Part shown: positions 7,854 through 15,781 of the stretch, piece after piece | Layout: every line of letters starts with the position of its first letter | How positions within the stretch are numbered: position 1 is the first letter of the stretch | DNA from: Hansschlegelia beijingensis | GTDB taxonomy: Bacteria; Pseudomonadota; Alphaproteobacteria; Rhizobiales; Methylopilaceae | DNA: 52,774 nucleotides | Assembly: GCF_014196425.1 (NCBI RefSeq) | Contig: NZ_JACIDR010000008.1 | Coordinates: forward strand, 1 to 52,774 | Reading direction: 5' to 3' | Notes under the pieces: generated by a model | Seen by the model: the letters and a program-made list of their open reading frames with translations, nothing else | The model's database searches: none | Told to the model about the DNA's origin: nothing | Translations under genes and position numbers: made by a program

Positions 7854-7913
7854 GCAGGTGCTGTCGAGTGTCGAATCTCCCCGACAACCCGACCCGATAG
7901 GTTTCGCCACGGG

Positions 7914-9227
7914 ATGACTGACTCTCCGGAGCGCGTGCGAACATCGGTGGTCGTGTCTGAGCCGCCCCTCGAACGGCTGATCGACGCGCGCTGGACGCTG
8001 GGCGCCGCCGTGCTGGTCATCCTGGCCGCCCTAGCGTTCGGCCGGCTGGGCGTGTGGGAGGCGTTGCTAGCGGCGGCGTTCGTCGCGCTGGCGGCGGTGG
8101 CGGCGCCCCGCCGCCGACGGGTCGCCGCCGCTCCCGATGACGCGATCGCCGGGCTGGTCCGGCCGGAGTCCAGGGCGATCCTGTCAGGACTGCCGGAACC
8201 CGTGCTGGTGCTCGATCGCCGCGGGCTCGTGCTCGCCTTCAACGAGCACGCGACGGCGGCGCTGGGAAAGATCCGGGCAGGCGAGCCGGTTTCGTTCGCG
8301 CTCAGGGCGCCGGAAGTCCTGGACGCCGTGCGGGCCGTCTCGGCGTCGGCTGAGCCGCAGGTCGTGTCCTATATGGAGCGGGTCCCGGTCGAGCGGTGGC
8401 GTGAAGCGCATGTGGCGGCCGGCGGGGTGAGCCCGCACCAGCCCTTCACGATCATCGTCACGCTGCGCGATCTCACCGAGCAGCGGCGGTCGGAGAAGAT
8501 GCGGGCCGACTTCGTCGCCAACGCCAGCCATGAGCTGCGCACGCCGCTCGCCTCCCTGCTCGGCTTCATCGAGACTCTGCAAGGCCCCGCCCGCAACGAT
8601 CCGGACGCGCGGGAGCGCTTTCTGACGATCATGCGCGCGCAGGCGAACCGGATGTCCCGGCTGATCGACGATCTGCTGTCGCTCTCGCGGATCGAGCTGA
8701 AGGCGCATGTTCGCCCACGCGCGCTGGTCGATCTTTCGGCGCTCGCGGGCGGGGTCACGGACGCCCTCGGGCCTCTCGCGAAGGAGCGCGGCGTCGAACT
8801 CCGGCTGGCCGTCGATCCTGAGCCTGTCCTCGTTCATGGCGACCGCGACGAGCTCATCAGGGTCGCCGAGAACCTGACCGAGAACGCGATCAAGTACGGG
8901 CAGTCCGGCGGCAAGGTGGACGTCTCGGTCCGACGGGGGGGCGGGGACGCCGCGCTGCTGGTCGTGCGCGACTACGGACCTGGCGTCGCCCCCGAGCATC
9001 TGCCGCGCCTGACCGAGCGGTTCTACCGCGTGGACGTGGCGGAGAGCCGCGACAAGGGCGGGACCGGTCTCGGCCTCGCGCTCGTCAAGCACATCGTGCA
9101 GCGTCACGGCGGACGCCTGCTGATTGACAGCGTCCCGGGGCAGGGGGCGAGCTTCACGGTCGCGCTCGCTCGCGCTGAAGACGAGCCGCACGACGCGTCG
9201 GAGCTCCCGCTCAAACAGGCCGGATAG
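7914..9227 (+). CDS. phoR: Phosphate-regulon sensor histidine kinase PhoR
   Basis: A 437-residue membrane kinase that phosphorylates PhoB when phosphate is scarce and is held inactive through PhoU and the Pst transporter. Two adjacent hydrophobic segments (about 27-64) with almost no periplasmic loop are followed by an arginine patch and a PAS domain (about 85-190). The HisKA box FVANASHELRTPL (His206) and the HATPase domain come next, with N box ENLTENAIKYG, DYGPGV (G1) and GGTGLGLAL (G2). Lack of a sensor loop is characteristic of PhoR, which reads the transporter rather than a ligand. The start ATG at 7914 precedes the first membrane segment; upstream in-frame codons overlap the Pho-box region. 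It heads the pst cluster. Confidence 0.94.
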   Translation: MTDSPERVRTSVVVSEPPLERLIDARWTLGAAVLVILAALAFGRLGVWEALLAAAFVALAAVAAPRRRRVAAAPDDAIAGLVRPESRAILSGLPEPVLVLDRRGLVLAFNEHATAALGKIRAGEPVSFALRAPEVLDAVRAVSASAEPQVVSYMERVPVERWREAHVAAGGVSPHQPFTIIVTLRDLTEQRRSEKMRADFVANASHELRTPLASLLGFIETLQGPARNDPDARERFLTIMRAQANRMSRLIDDLLSLSRIELKAHVRPRALVDLSALAGGVTDALGPLAKERGVELRLAVDPEPVLVHGDRDELIRVAENLTENAIKYGQSGGKVDVSVRRGGGDAALLVVRDYGPGVAPEHLPRLTERFYRVDVAESRDKGGTGLGLALVKHIVQRHGGRLLIDSVPGQGASFTVALARAEDEPHDASELPLKQAG

Positions 9228-9250
9228 GGCTCATTGTCTAGGGGTCTCGG

Positions 9251-9279
9251 GCGTCATCCAGCTGTCATGTCGACGTCAT
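9251..9279 (+). promoter_or_regulatory. Triple Pho box upstream of pstS
   Basis: Three CTGTCAT-like units occur at exact 11-base intervals: GCGTCAT (9251-9257), CTGTCAT (9262-9268) and ACGTCAT (9273-9279). This is the textbook PhoB tandem arrangement with an extra half-box. It lies 102 bases before the pstS start. A seven-base hairpin, GCCGGAG/CTCCGGC, follows at 9291-9312, probably in the leader. Confidence 0.82.
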
Positions 9280-9380
9280 AGAAGAGTTGCGCCGGAGCGG
9301 TAGACCTCCGGCAGCCTCGATCGCGAACCAACGCGGCCGTCGGCCCAAGCTCTCATCGACGAACGCAGCAGGAGCAGATC

Positions 9381-10427
9381 GTGAAGCTCAATCGAATTTT
9401 CGGAGCGGTCGCCGCCACGATGCTGATGGCGGCGCCTGCCCTGGCGCTCGACATCTCCGGCGCCGGAGCGACCTTCCCGTATCCGGTCTACGCCAAATGG
9501 GCCGAGGCCTATAAGAAGGAGACCGGCGTCGGCCTGAACTACCAGTCGATCGGCTCCGGCGGCGGGATCAAGCAGATCCAGGCCAAGACCGTGACCTTCG
9601 GCGCGACCGACGCGCCCCTGAAGGGCGACCAGCTCGAAAAGGCCGGCCTCGTCCAGTTCCCGATGGTGATGGGCGGCATCGTCCCGGTCGTGAACGTCGA
9701 GGGCGTCGGCCCCGGCGACCTGACCCTCGACGGCCCGACGCTCGCCAAGATCTTCATGGGCGAGATCAAGAGCTGGGACGATCCGGCGATCAAGAAGCTC
9801 AACCCGGAGGCCAAGCTGCCCTCCAGCGCGATCGCGATCGTGCATCGCTCGGACGGTTCGGGCACCACCTTCAACTTCACCAACTATCTGTCGAAGGTCT
9901 CCCCGGACTGGAAGGAGAAGGTCGGCTCCGCGACCGCCGTCCAGTGGCCGACGGGCCTCGGCGGCAAGGGCAATGAAGGCGTCGCCAACTATGTCGCCCA
10001 GACCAAGGGCGCGATCGGCTACGTCGAATACGCCTACGCCAAGCAGAACAAGCTCGCGCACGCCAAGATGATCAACAAGGACGGCAAGGCCGTCGAACCG
10101 GTGATCAAGTCGTTCCAGGCAGCCGCGGCCAACGCCGACTGGAGCGCGGAGCCCGGCTTCGGCATCATCCTCACGGACGAGCCGGGCGCCGACAGCTGGC
10201 CGATCACGGCCGCCACCTTCATCCTGATCCACAAGCAGCCGAAGGATCCGGCCGCCGCGACCGAGGCGCTCAAGTTCTTCGCCTGGGCCTATAAGGGCGG
10301 GGCGGAGATGGCGGAGGCGCTGGATTACATCCCGATGCCGGAAAAGGTGGTGTCCGAGGTCCAGAGCGTCTGGGCCAAGGAGATCAAGGGCGCCGACGGC
10401 CAGGCGTTGTATTCGGCCACCAACTGA
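9381..10427 (+). CDS. pstS: Phosphate ABC transporter substrate-binding protein PstS
   Basis: A 348-residue periplasmic phosphate receptor delivering phosphate to PstCAB. An N-terminal signal peptide ([16 protein letters not shown] ... ALALD) is followed by the family opening [13 protein letters not shown]. Phosphate contacts are visible in [19 protein letters not shown] and [12 protein letters not shown]. The GTG start at 9381 follows GGAGC and gives a properly placed signal peptide. Expression is probably PhoB-driven through the triple box upstream. An 11-base hairpin right after the gene may raise its mRNA level over pstCAB, as needed for a stoichiometric excess of binding protein. Confidence 0.97.
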   Translation: MKLNRIFGAVAATMLMAAPALALDISGAGATFPYPVYAKWAEAYKKETGVGLNYQSIGSGGGIKQIQAKTVTFGATDAPLKGDQLEKAGLVQFPMVMGGIVPVVNVEGVGPGDLTLDGPTLAKIFMGEIKSWDDPAIKKLNPEAKLPSSAIAIVHRSDGSGTTFNFTNYLSKVSPDWKEKVGSATAVQWPTGLGGKGNEGVANYVAQTKGAIGYVEYAYAKQNKLAHAKMINKDGKAVEPVIKSFQAAAANADWSAEPGFGIILTDEPGADSWPITAATFILIHKQPKDPAAATEALKFFAWAYKGGAEMAEALDYIPMPEKVVSEVQSVWAKEIKGADGQALYSATN

Positions 10428-10444
10428 GCCATCAGCGGCTCTCC

Positions 10445-10471
10445 GCGGAGGCGCCTAAAAGGCGCCTCCGC
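10445..10471 (+). terminator. Strong hairpin between pstS and pstC
   Basis: GCGGAGGCGCC (10445-10455) and GGCGCCTCCGC (10461-10471) pair perfectly over 11 bases around a TAAAA loop. The following bases are pyrimidine-rich (CTCTCCTCCC) rather than a T run. It probably acts as a 3' stabiliser or partial terminator that lets pstS outrun pstCAB. Confidence 0.6.
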
Positions 10472-10506
10472 TCTCCTCCCTCCCTTCCTGCTCGAGACCA
10501 GCCCGC

Positions 10507-11502
10507 ATGACCGACGCGTCGCTGCAAGCGCCGACATTGTTGCTCAAGCCGGACGCCGCGCGCGCCAGCCGCCTGCGCTCCTTCCGGCTCAAGGACAATG
10601 TCTTCCGGCATCTGACGCGCGCCTCGGCGGTCGCGGTGCTCGGCATCTTGAGCGGCGTCATCCTCGCCCTGGTCATCGGCTCATGGCTGGCGCTGTCCAC
10701 CTTCGGGATCGACTTCCTCACGACCGAGAGTTGGAACCCGGTCACCGAGAAGTTCGGCGCGCTGGCGCCCATCTACGGAACGGTCGTGACCTCGCTGATC
10801 GCGATGCTGATCGCGGTTCCGGTGGGCCTGGGGATCGCGATCTTCCTGACCGAGCTCTGCCCGCCCGTCCTGCGCCGGCCGATCGGGGTCGCGATCGAGC
10901 TCCTCGCCGGCATCCCGAGCATCATCTACGGGATCTGGGGGCTGTTCGTGTTCGCGCCCTTCCTGCAGGCGACGCTGCAGCCCGCGCTGATCTCGACCTT
11001 CGGCTCTGTCCCGATCCTCTCGACTGTGTTCGCGGGCCCGCCCTACGGCATCGGCATCCTGACGGCGGGCCTGATCCTGGCCATCATGGTCCTGCCCTTC
11101 GTGACCTCGGTCTCGCGCGACGTGTTCGAGACCGTCCCGGCGGTGCTGAAGGAGGCGGCCTACGGCGTCGGATGCACGCGTTGGGAGGTGATCCGCCGGA
11201 TCGTCATCCCGTACACCCGGGTCGGCCTGGTCGGCGGCGTCATGCTCGGGCTCGGCCGCGCGCTGGGAGAGACCATGGCGGTGACCTTCGTGATCGGCAA
11301 CGCGCACCGGATCTCCGGCTCGATCCTCGCGCCCGGAACGACGATCTCCGCCTCGATCGCGAACGAGTTCACGGAAGCGGTCGGCGAGCTCTACACCTCG
11401 TCGCTGATCGCGCTCGGCCTCATCCTGTTCATCATCACCTTCATCGTGCTTGCGATCGCGCGGCTCATGCTGCTGCGCCTCGAGCGCCAGCAAGGGGCCT
11501 GA
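10507..11502 (+). CDS. pstC: Phosphate ABC transporter permease PstC
   Basis: A 331-residue inner-membrane permease subunit that forms the phosphate channel with PstA. After about 35 polar residues the first membrane segment starts at ASAVAVLGILSGVI; six segments are evident. The permease EAA-loop signature appears as KEAAYGVGCTRWEVIRRIVIP. The stretch IELLAGIPSIIYGIWGLFVF is characteristic of PstC. It starts 79 bases after pstS, beyond the hairpin, and is separated from pstA by three bases. Confidence 0.96.
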   Translation: MTDASLQAPTLLLKPDAARASRLRSFRLKDNVFRHLTRASAVAVLGILSGVILALVIGSWLALSTFGIDFLTTESWNPVTEKFGALAPIYGTVVTSLIAMLIAVPVGLGIAIFLTELCPPVLRRPIGVAIELLAGIPSIIYGIWGLFVFAPFLQATLQPALISTFGSVPILSTVFAGPPYGIGILTAGLILAIMVLPFVTSVSRDVFETVPAVLKEAAYGVGCTRWEVIRRIVIPYTRVGLVGGVMLGLGRALGETMAVTFVIGNAHRISGSILAPGTTISASIANEFTEAVGELYTSSLIALGLILFIITFIVLAIARLMLLRLERQQGA

Positions 11503-11505
11503 CCG

Positions 11506-12378
11506 ATGTCGCTTATGGCGCCCATCGACCACTCCGCGAGCCGCCCGCGCTACATGCGCCGACGTCGCCTGAACTTCGTCATGATGAGCCTTTCGCTCGC
11601 CGCCGCGGCCTTCGGGCTCCTCTGGCTGCTCGCGATCCTCTCCACCCTCGTGTTCAAGGGCGTCGGCGGCCTGTCGCTCGACGTGTTCACACAGTCGACG
11701 CCGCCTCCCGGCTCCCAGGGCGGGCTCCTGAACGCGATCGTGGGAAGCGCGATCATGACGGCGATCGGCGTGGCGGTCGGCACCCCGATCGGCATTCTGG
11801 CCGGCACCTACATGGCCGAGTACGGCCGCCACAACCGCCTCACCACGACGGTTCGCTTCATCAACGACATCCTTCTGAGCGCGCCCTCGATCGTCATCGG
11901 CCTGTTCGTCTATGAGGTCGTGGTGATCCAGATGGGCAATTTCTCGGCCCTTGCGGGCGCGCTCGCGCTGGCGATCCTCGTGGTTCCGGTTGTGGTCAGG
12001 ACCACCGAGGACATGCTGAACCTGGTGCCCAACCAGCTTCGCGAAGCCGCTTCGGCGCTCGGCCTCCCGCGGGCGGTCGTGATCCAGCGGATCGCCTACC
12101 GGGCGGCGCGCGCAGGGATGATCACAGGCGTGCTGCTCGCGATCGCCCGCGTCTCGGGCGAGACGGCGCCGCTGCTGTTCACCGCGCTCAACAATCAGTT
12201 CTGGAGCTCGGACCTCAACGCTCCGATGGCGAGCCTGCCGGTCGTGATCTTCCAGTTCGCCCTCAGCCCCTACACTGACTGGCAGCAACTCGCCTGGACG
12301 GGCGCGCTGCTCATCACCCTCGCGGTGCTCACGCTCTCGATCGCCGCCCGTATCCTCGCAGCCGGGAGTCGGAAATGA
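11506..12378 (+). CDS. pstA: Phosphate ABC transporter permease PstA
   Basis: The 290-residue partner of PstC. An arginine-rich N-terminus precedes the first membrane segment ([20 protein letters not shown]). [19 protein letters not shown] is the PstA counterpart of the conserved loop, and [20 protein letters not shown] is the EAA motif that contacts Pst[12 protein letters not shown] near the end is typical of PstA. It begins three bases after pstC and its stop overlaps the pstB ATG, so the three genes are translated as a unit. Confidence 0.96.
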   Translation: MSLMAPIDHSASRPRYMRRRRLNFVMMSLSLAAAAFGLLWLLAILSTLVFKGVGGLSLDVFTQSTPPPGSQGGLLNAIVGSAIMTAIGVAVGTPIGILAGTYMAEYGRHNRLTTTVRFINDILLSAPSIVIGLFVYEVVVIQMGNFSALAGALALAILVVPVVVRTTEDMLNLVPNQLREAASALGLPRAVVIQRIAYRAARAGMITGVLLAIARVSGETAPLLFTALNNQFWSSDLNAPMASLPVVIFQFALSPYTDWQQLAWTGALLITLAVLTLSIAARILAAGSRK

Positions 12379-13220
12379 CCAGCACTGATGTCGCGCGCGC
12401 GGCCATGATCGCCCCCGTGCCTGCCCGGTCGGCCGCCCAGCCGAAGGTTCATGTCGGGGCCGGCCAGGCTGAGAAGATCACCATCCGGGACCTCAAGTTC
12501 TTCTACGGGGACTCGCTCGCCCTCAAGGGCATCGACCTGCCGATCTACGAGCGCAAGGTGACGGCCTTCATCGGTCCCTCGGGCTGCGGCAAGTCCACGC
12601 TGCTGCGGGTCCTCAACCGGATGTACGACCTCTACCCGAAGCAGCGCGCAGAAGGAGAGGTGCTGCTGGACGGGATCGACATCCTGTCGCCGAAGCTCGA
12701 TCTCAACCTGCTGCGGTCGCGCGTCGGGATGGTGTTCCAGAAGCCGACGCCGTTCCCGATGTCGATCTACGACAACATCGCCTTCGGCGTCCGCCTGTAC
12801 GAGACGATCTCGAAGTCGGAGCTCGACGGCCGCGTCGAGGCGGCCCTCAGGCGCGCGGCGCTGTGGAACGAGGTCAAGGACAAGCTGGACGCCAGCGGGC
12901 TCAGCCTGTCGGGCGGTCAGCAGCAGCGGCTCTGCATCGCCCGCAGCATCGCGGTGCGACCGGAGGTGATCCTCCTCGACGAGCCGTGCTCGGCGCTCGA
13001 TCCGATCTCGACCGCCAAGATCGAGGAGCTGATCGACGAGCTCAAGGCCGACTATACGATCGCGATCGTCACCCACAACATGCAGCAGGCGTCGCGCACG
13101 TCAGAGTACACCGCGTTCATGTATCTCGGAGAACTCGTCGAATTCGGCGAGACCGAGCAGATATTCATGAGCCCTCATGACCGACGCACGCAGGACTACA
13201 TCACGGGCCGCTTCGGCTGA
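12375..13220 (+). CDS. pstB: Phosphate ABC transporter ATPase PstB
   Basis: The 281-residue ATPase that powers PstCA. All ABC motifs are present: Walker [11 protein letters not shown]-loop in [12 protein letters not shown], signature LSGGQQQR, Walker [13 protein letters not shown] and H-loop VTHNMQQA. The [13 protein letters not shown] segment is distinctive for PstB. An N-terminal 30-residue extension before [11 protein letters not shown] is not conserved. ATGA overlap with pstA; phoU follows within about 46 bases. PstB is also part of the signalling chain to PhoR through PhoU. Confidence 0.97.
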   Translation: MTSTDVARAAMIAPVPARSAAQPKVHVGAGQAEKITIRDLKFFYGDSLALKGIDLPIYERKVTAFIGPSGCGKSTLLRVLNRMYDLYPKQRAEGEVLLDGIDILSPKLDLNLLRSRVGMVFQKPTPFPMSIYDNIAFGVRLYETISKSELDGRVEAALRRAALWNEVKDKLDASGLSLSGGQQQRLCIARSIAVRPEVILLDEPCSALDPISTAKIEELIDELKADYTIAIVTHNMQQASRTSEYTAFMYLGELVEFGETEQIFMSPHDRRTQDYITGRFG

Positions 13221-13266
13221 GATGTTGAGACGTCTCGGCTTCAACGTAGATGAGAGCACCAAGTCC

Positions 13267-13980
13267 ATGACCGACCATATCGTCAGCGCGTTCGACGCCG
13301 ACCTCAAGGAGCTTGGCGACAAGCTCGCCGAGATGGGCGGTCTCTGCGAGAAGCTGGTCGCAGAGTCGATCGACGCCCTTCTGCGGCGCGACACGCCGCT
13401 CGCCAAGCGGGTGATCGAATGGGACCGCTCGATCGACCGTCTCCAGGCCGAGGTGGAGGAGAACGCGATCCGCACGATCGCCCGTCGCGCGCCGGTCGCC
13501 ATCGACCTGCGCGAGGTGGTGGCGGCGCTGCGCATCGCCAATGACCTGGAGCGGATCGGCGACCTGGCGAAGAACATCGCCAAGCGCGTGGTCGCGCTCG
13601 AGGGGCAGTTCCAGCCTCCGAAGCTCGCCGGCGGCGTCGCGCACATCTCGGATCTCACGCTTGCGCAGCTCAAGGACGTGCTCGACGCCTATACGCGTCG
13701 CGACGAGACCAAGGCGGTCGAGGTCTGGAACCGCGACGGAGAGATCGACGCGCTGTACAATTCGCTGTTCCGCGAACTCCTGACCTACATGATGGAGGAT
13801 CCGCGCAATATCGGCTTCTGCGCCCATCTGCTGTTCTGCGCGAAGAACATCGAGCGGATCGGAGACCACGCCACCAACGTCGCCGAGACGGTCTATTACC
13901 TCGTTCATGGCGTGCCGCTCACTGACGAACGGCCGAAGGCCGATCTGACCAGCGCCACCGCCATCGACTTCGGCCGCTGA
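13267..13980 (+). CDS. phoU: Phosphate signalling protein PhoU
   Basis: This 237-residue cytosolic protein is made of two repeated three-helix PhoU domains and relays the state of the Pst transporter to PhoR, shutting the regulon off when phosphate is plentiful. Metal-binding E/DxxxD-type clusters appear as RIANDLERIGDLAKNIAKR in the first repeat and FCAKNIERIGDHATNVAE in the second. I chose ATG 13267 because most PhoU proteins begin just before HIVSAFDADL. In-frame starts at 13222 or at 13177 (inside pstB) would add arginine-rich residues unlike the family. It is followed 13 bases later by phoB. Confidence 0.94.
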   Translation: MTDHIVSAFDADLKELGDKLAEMGGLCEKLVAESIDALLRRDTPLAKRVIEWDRSIDRLQAEVEENAIRTIARRAPVAIDLREVVAALRIANDLERIGDLAKNIAKRVVALEGQFQPPKLAGGVAHISDLTLAQLKDVLDAYTRRDETKAVEVWNRDGEIDALYNSLFRELLTYMMEDPRNIGFCAHLLFCAKNIERIGDHATNVAETVYYLVHGVPLTDERPKADLTSATAIDFGR

Positions 13981-13993
13981 CGGGGGGGCCCCG

Positions 13994-14695
13994 ATGAAGC
14001 CGCGCGTCATGATCGTCGAGGACGAAGAGGCACTGACGACGCTCCTCCGCTACAATCTCGAGGCGGAGGGCTACGACGTGGACACCGTCGCGCGTGGCGA
14101 CGAGGCCGAGATCCGGCTGCGGGAGTCGCCGCCCGATCTGCTGTTGCTCGACTGGATGCTCCCGGGCGTCTCGGGCATCGAGATCTGCCGGAGGCTGCGG
14201 ACGCGGCGCGAGACCGAACTGCTTCCGGTCATCATGCTCACCGCGCGCGGCGAGGAAGGCGAACGCATCCGCGGTCTCGCGACCGGCGCGGACGATTACG
14301 TCGTGAAGCCGTTCTCGGTGCCGGAACTCCTCGCCCGGGTCCGCGCATTGCTGCGCCGGGTCAAACCCGAGCACGTCTCGCGGACGCTCAAGGCGGGCGA
14401 CATCGAGCTCGACCGCGAAAACCGCCGCGTCCGGCGGCACGCCCGCGAGGTCCATCTCGGACCGACGGAGTTCCGGCTGCTCGAATTCCTGATGCAGTCA
14501 GCCGGCCGGGTGTTCACCCGGGAGCAGCTGCTCGATGGCGTCTGGGGCCGCGACGTCTATGTCGACGAGCGGACCGTGGACGTCCATGTGGGCCGCTTGC
14601 GCAAGGCGATCAATCGCGGCCGGAAACCGGATCCCATCCGGACGGTCCGCGGCGCCGGCTACTCGTTCGACGAAACGTTCGCGCGCCAGCAGTAG
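13994..14695 (+). CDS. phoB: Phosphate-regulon response regulator PhoB
   Basis: A 233-residue OmpR-family transcription factor. The receiver domain has acidic pair EDEE (10-13), phospho-acceptor Asp53 in LLLLDWMLPG, the switch threonine in VIMLTARG and the lysine in DYVVKPFS. The C-terminal winged helix includes the recognition-helix segment DERTVDVHVGRLRKAI and ends with RTVRGAGYSFDE. Once phosphorylated by PhoR it should bind the CTGTCAT repeats upstream of pstS and near ppk2/phoR. ATG 13994 follows a G-rich ribosome site (GGGGGG). It is the last gene of the phosphate cluster, unlike the phoB-phoR order of enteric bacteria. Confidence 0.97.
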   Translation: MKPRVMIVEDEEALTTLLRYNLEAEGYDVDTVARGDEAEIRLRESPPDLLLLDWMLPGVSGIEICRRLRTRRETELLPVIMLTARGEEGERIRGLATGADDYVVKPFSVPELLARVRALLRRVKPEHVSRTLKAGDIELDRENRRVRRHAREVHLGPTEFRLLEFLMQSAGRVFTREQLLDGVWGRDVYVDERTVDVHVGRLRKAINRGRKPDPIRTVRGAGYSFDETFARQQ

Positions 14696-14737
14696 CGGGG
14701 GCCGGCGGCGGGCGTGTCGCTCAGCCGGAAAGAGAAA

Positions 14738-14757
14738 GACCGGGCCGAAGCCCGGTC
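14738..14757 (+). terminator. Hairpin downstream of phoB
   Basis: GACCGGGC (14738-14745) and GCCCGGTC (14750-14757) form a perfect eight-base stem closed by a CGAA tetraloop, preceded by AGAGAAA. No T run follows. It lies between convergent phoB and gcrA and is the best terminator candidate for the pst-pho operon. Confidence 0.55.
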
Positions 14758-14820
14758 CGTCCAGTCACCAAAGACGCACGCTGACCTCAGCCCCGCCGGG
14801 GCCGTCGGCCAGCGGGGACG

Positions 14821-15375
14821 TCAGTGCGTCAGGGCCGCAGCCGGGCGGCGGTCGCGCCGCCGGTCATGCGCCGGCTGGTAGGCGATCGCCGCGTGATGGC
14901 TGCAATAGGCGTCACCGGGCGACGAACGGCCGCCGCAGAAACGGAACTCCGCCTGGCTGGGATCGCCGAGCGGCCAGCGGCACATGTTCTCGCGGAGCTC
15001 CATGATGGTGACCCGCTCGCACACCAGCGACGCGTTCTCGACCACCTCGAGCGGCACGAGGCGCGGCGCGGCGATCGGCCGGGGAGCCGCGACGGGCGCC
15101 GCCGCGAGGGCGACGTTGCCGCGCACGCCGTAGCTCGGCTGGCTCGGCGCCGGGGCCGCGGTGGCGACGCGGCGCGGCGCGGCGGCAGGCTTCGCGCGAA
15201 GGCGGGCGACCCCGCTCGGCGCCGCCTTGGCCCGACCGGACAGGCCGAGACGGTGCACTTTCCCGATCACCGCGTTCCGCGTGACGCCGCCCAACTCCGC
15301 CGCGATCTGGCTTGCGCTCAGGCCCTCGGCCCAACGCTTCTTCAGAAGCTCGACCCGCTCATCGGTCCACTGCAT
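14821..15375 (-). CDS. gcrA: Cell cycle regulator GcrA
   Basis: A 184-residue alphaproteobacterial regulator that associates with the sigma-70 RNA polymerase and activates promoters carrying CcrM-methylated GANTC sites. The N-terminus (MQWTDERVELLKKRW, ASQIAAELGGVTRNAVIGKV) is the helix-turn-helix DNA-binding domain. An alanine/proline linker follows, and the C-terminal sigma-interaction domain contains CRWPLGDP, FCGG and CSHH. I chose ATG 15375 because it has a consensus GGAGG seven to eight bases upstream and matches the family start; the frame is open for 36 more arginine-rich codons that are not part of the family. The upstream region carries cell-cycle-type sites (see 15497-15595). Confidence 0.94.
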   Translation of the reverse strand: MQWTDERVELLKKRWAEGLSASQIAAELGGVTRNAVIGKVHRLGLSGRAKAAPSGVARLRAKPAAAPRRVATAAPAPSQPSYGVRGNVALAAAPVAAPRPIAAPRLVPLEVVENASLVCERVTIMELRENMCRWPLGDPSQAEFRFCGGRSSPGDAYCSHHAAIAYQPAHDRRRDRRPAAALTH

Positions 15376-15496
15376 CGGATCCTCCAGTGCCGCCGGCTTC
15401 GCGGAATCCGGCTGCGTCCGCCGTGACGCATTCTGCGCCCGACGGCGTCGCCGCCTCATCCGCTGGAAGACGAACGTGAGCACGAGATGTCGTGCC

Positions 15497-15595
15497 TTAA
15501 CGGTTCTTAAAGTACGATATGCCGCGACTCACCGTAAAGAGTCTGGAATGCAACAGTGGGGTTTTCCCCAGCCGGATGCCGCCCGGTTGTCCACA
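15497..15595 (-). promoter_or_regulatory. gcrA control region: CtrA-like, GANTC and DnaA-like sites
   Basis: Within 100 bases upstream of gcrA lie a near-consensus CtrA site (TTAA-N7-TAAA, 15497-15511), two CcrM methylation sites, GACTC (15526-15530) and GAGTC (15539-15543), an inverted repeat TGGGG-TTTT-CCCCA (15557-15570), and a DnaA-box-like TTGTCCACA (15587-15595, one mismatch to TTATCCACA). In Caulobacter, gcrA is known to be controlled by DnaA and CtrA and its promoter contains methylation sites. The individual matches are short, so each alone is weak. Confidence 0.5.
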
Positions 15596-15651
15596 GCCGG
15601 TCCACCGGGCCTGAAAGCCCTCAACGCCAAGCGTTCCTTCGCCCGTGGCGA

Positions 15652-15679
15652 TTGACAGGAGGGGCGCTCTTTATATTAT
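15652..15679 (+). promoter_or_regulatory. Consensus sigma-70 promoter upstream of argD
   Basis: TTGACA (15652-15657) and TATTAT (15674-15679) are separated by 16 bases, the best sigma-70 match noticed in the window. Transcription should start near 15686, only a few bases before the terminator hairpin that begins at 15691 and about 95 bases before argD. Confidence 0.75.
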
Positions 15680-15690
15680 CGCGCCGATCG

Positions 15691-15723
15691 AAGAGCCGCT
15701 CGGCTGGGCGGCTCTTTTTCTTT
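15691..15723 (+). terminator. Intrinsic terminator in the argD leader
   Basis: AAGAGCCGC (15691-15699) pairs with GCGGCTCTT (15708-15716) around an eight-base loop, and a T-rich tract TTTTTCTTTTT follows to 15723. This is a textbook Rho-independent terminator, but it sits about 12 bases after the -10 box, so it should end transcripts only about 35-40 bases long unless bypassed. Confidence 0.8.
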
Positions 15724-15781
15724 TTCCGGCGGCTATCGGAGTGATCCGCGCGGTGCGCCGGAGCGCCGAAAAGGGTTCGCC

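Noticed and set aside
10681-12288. 535-codon minus-strand open frame opposite pstC/pstA
   Set aside because: Almost wholly R, D, E, H, Q and G repeats; no fold is plausible and the permease genes explain the DNA.
13177-13266. Upstream start for phoU inside pstB
   Set aside because: The extra residues are unlike PhoU; the family start fits the ATG at 13267.
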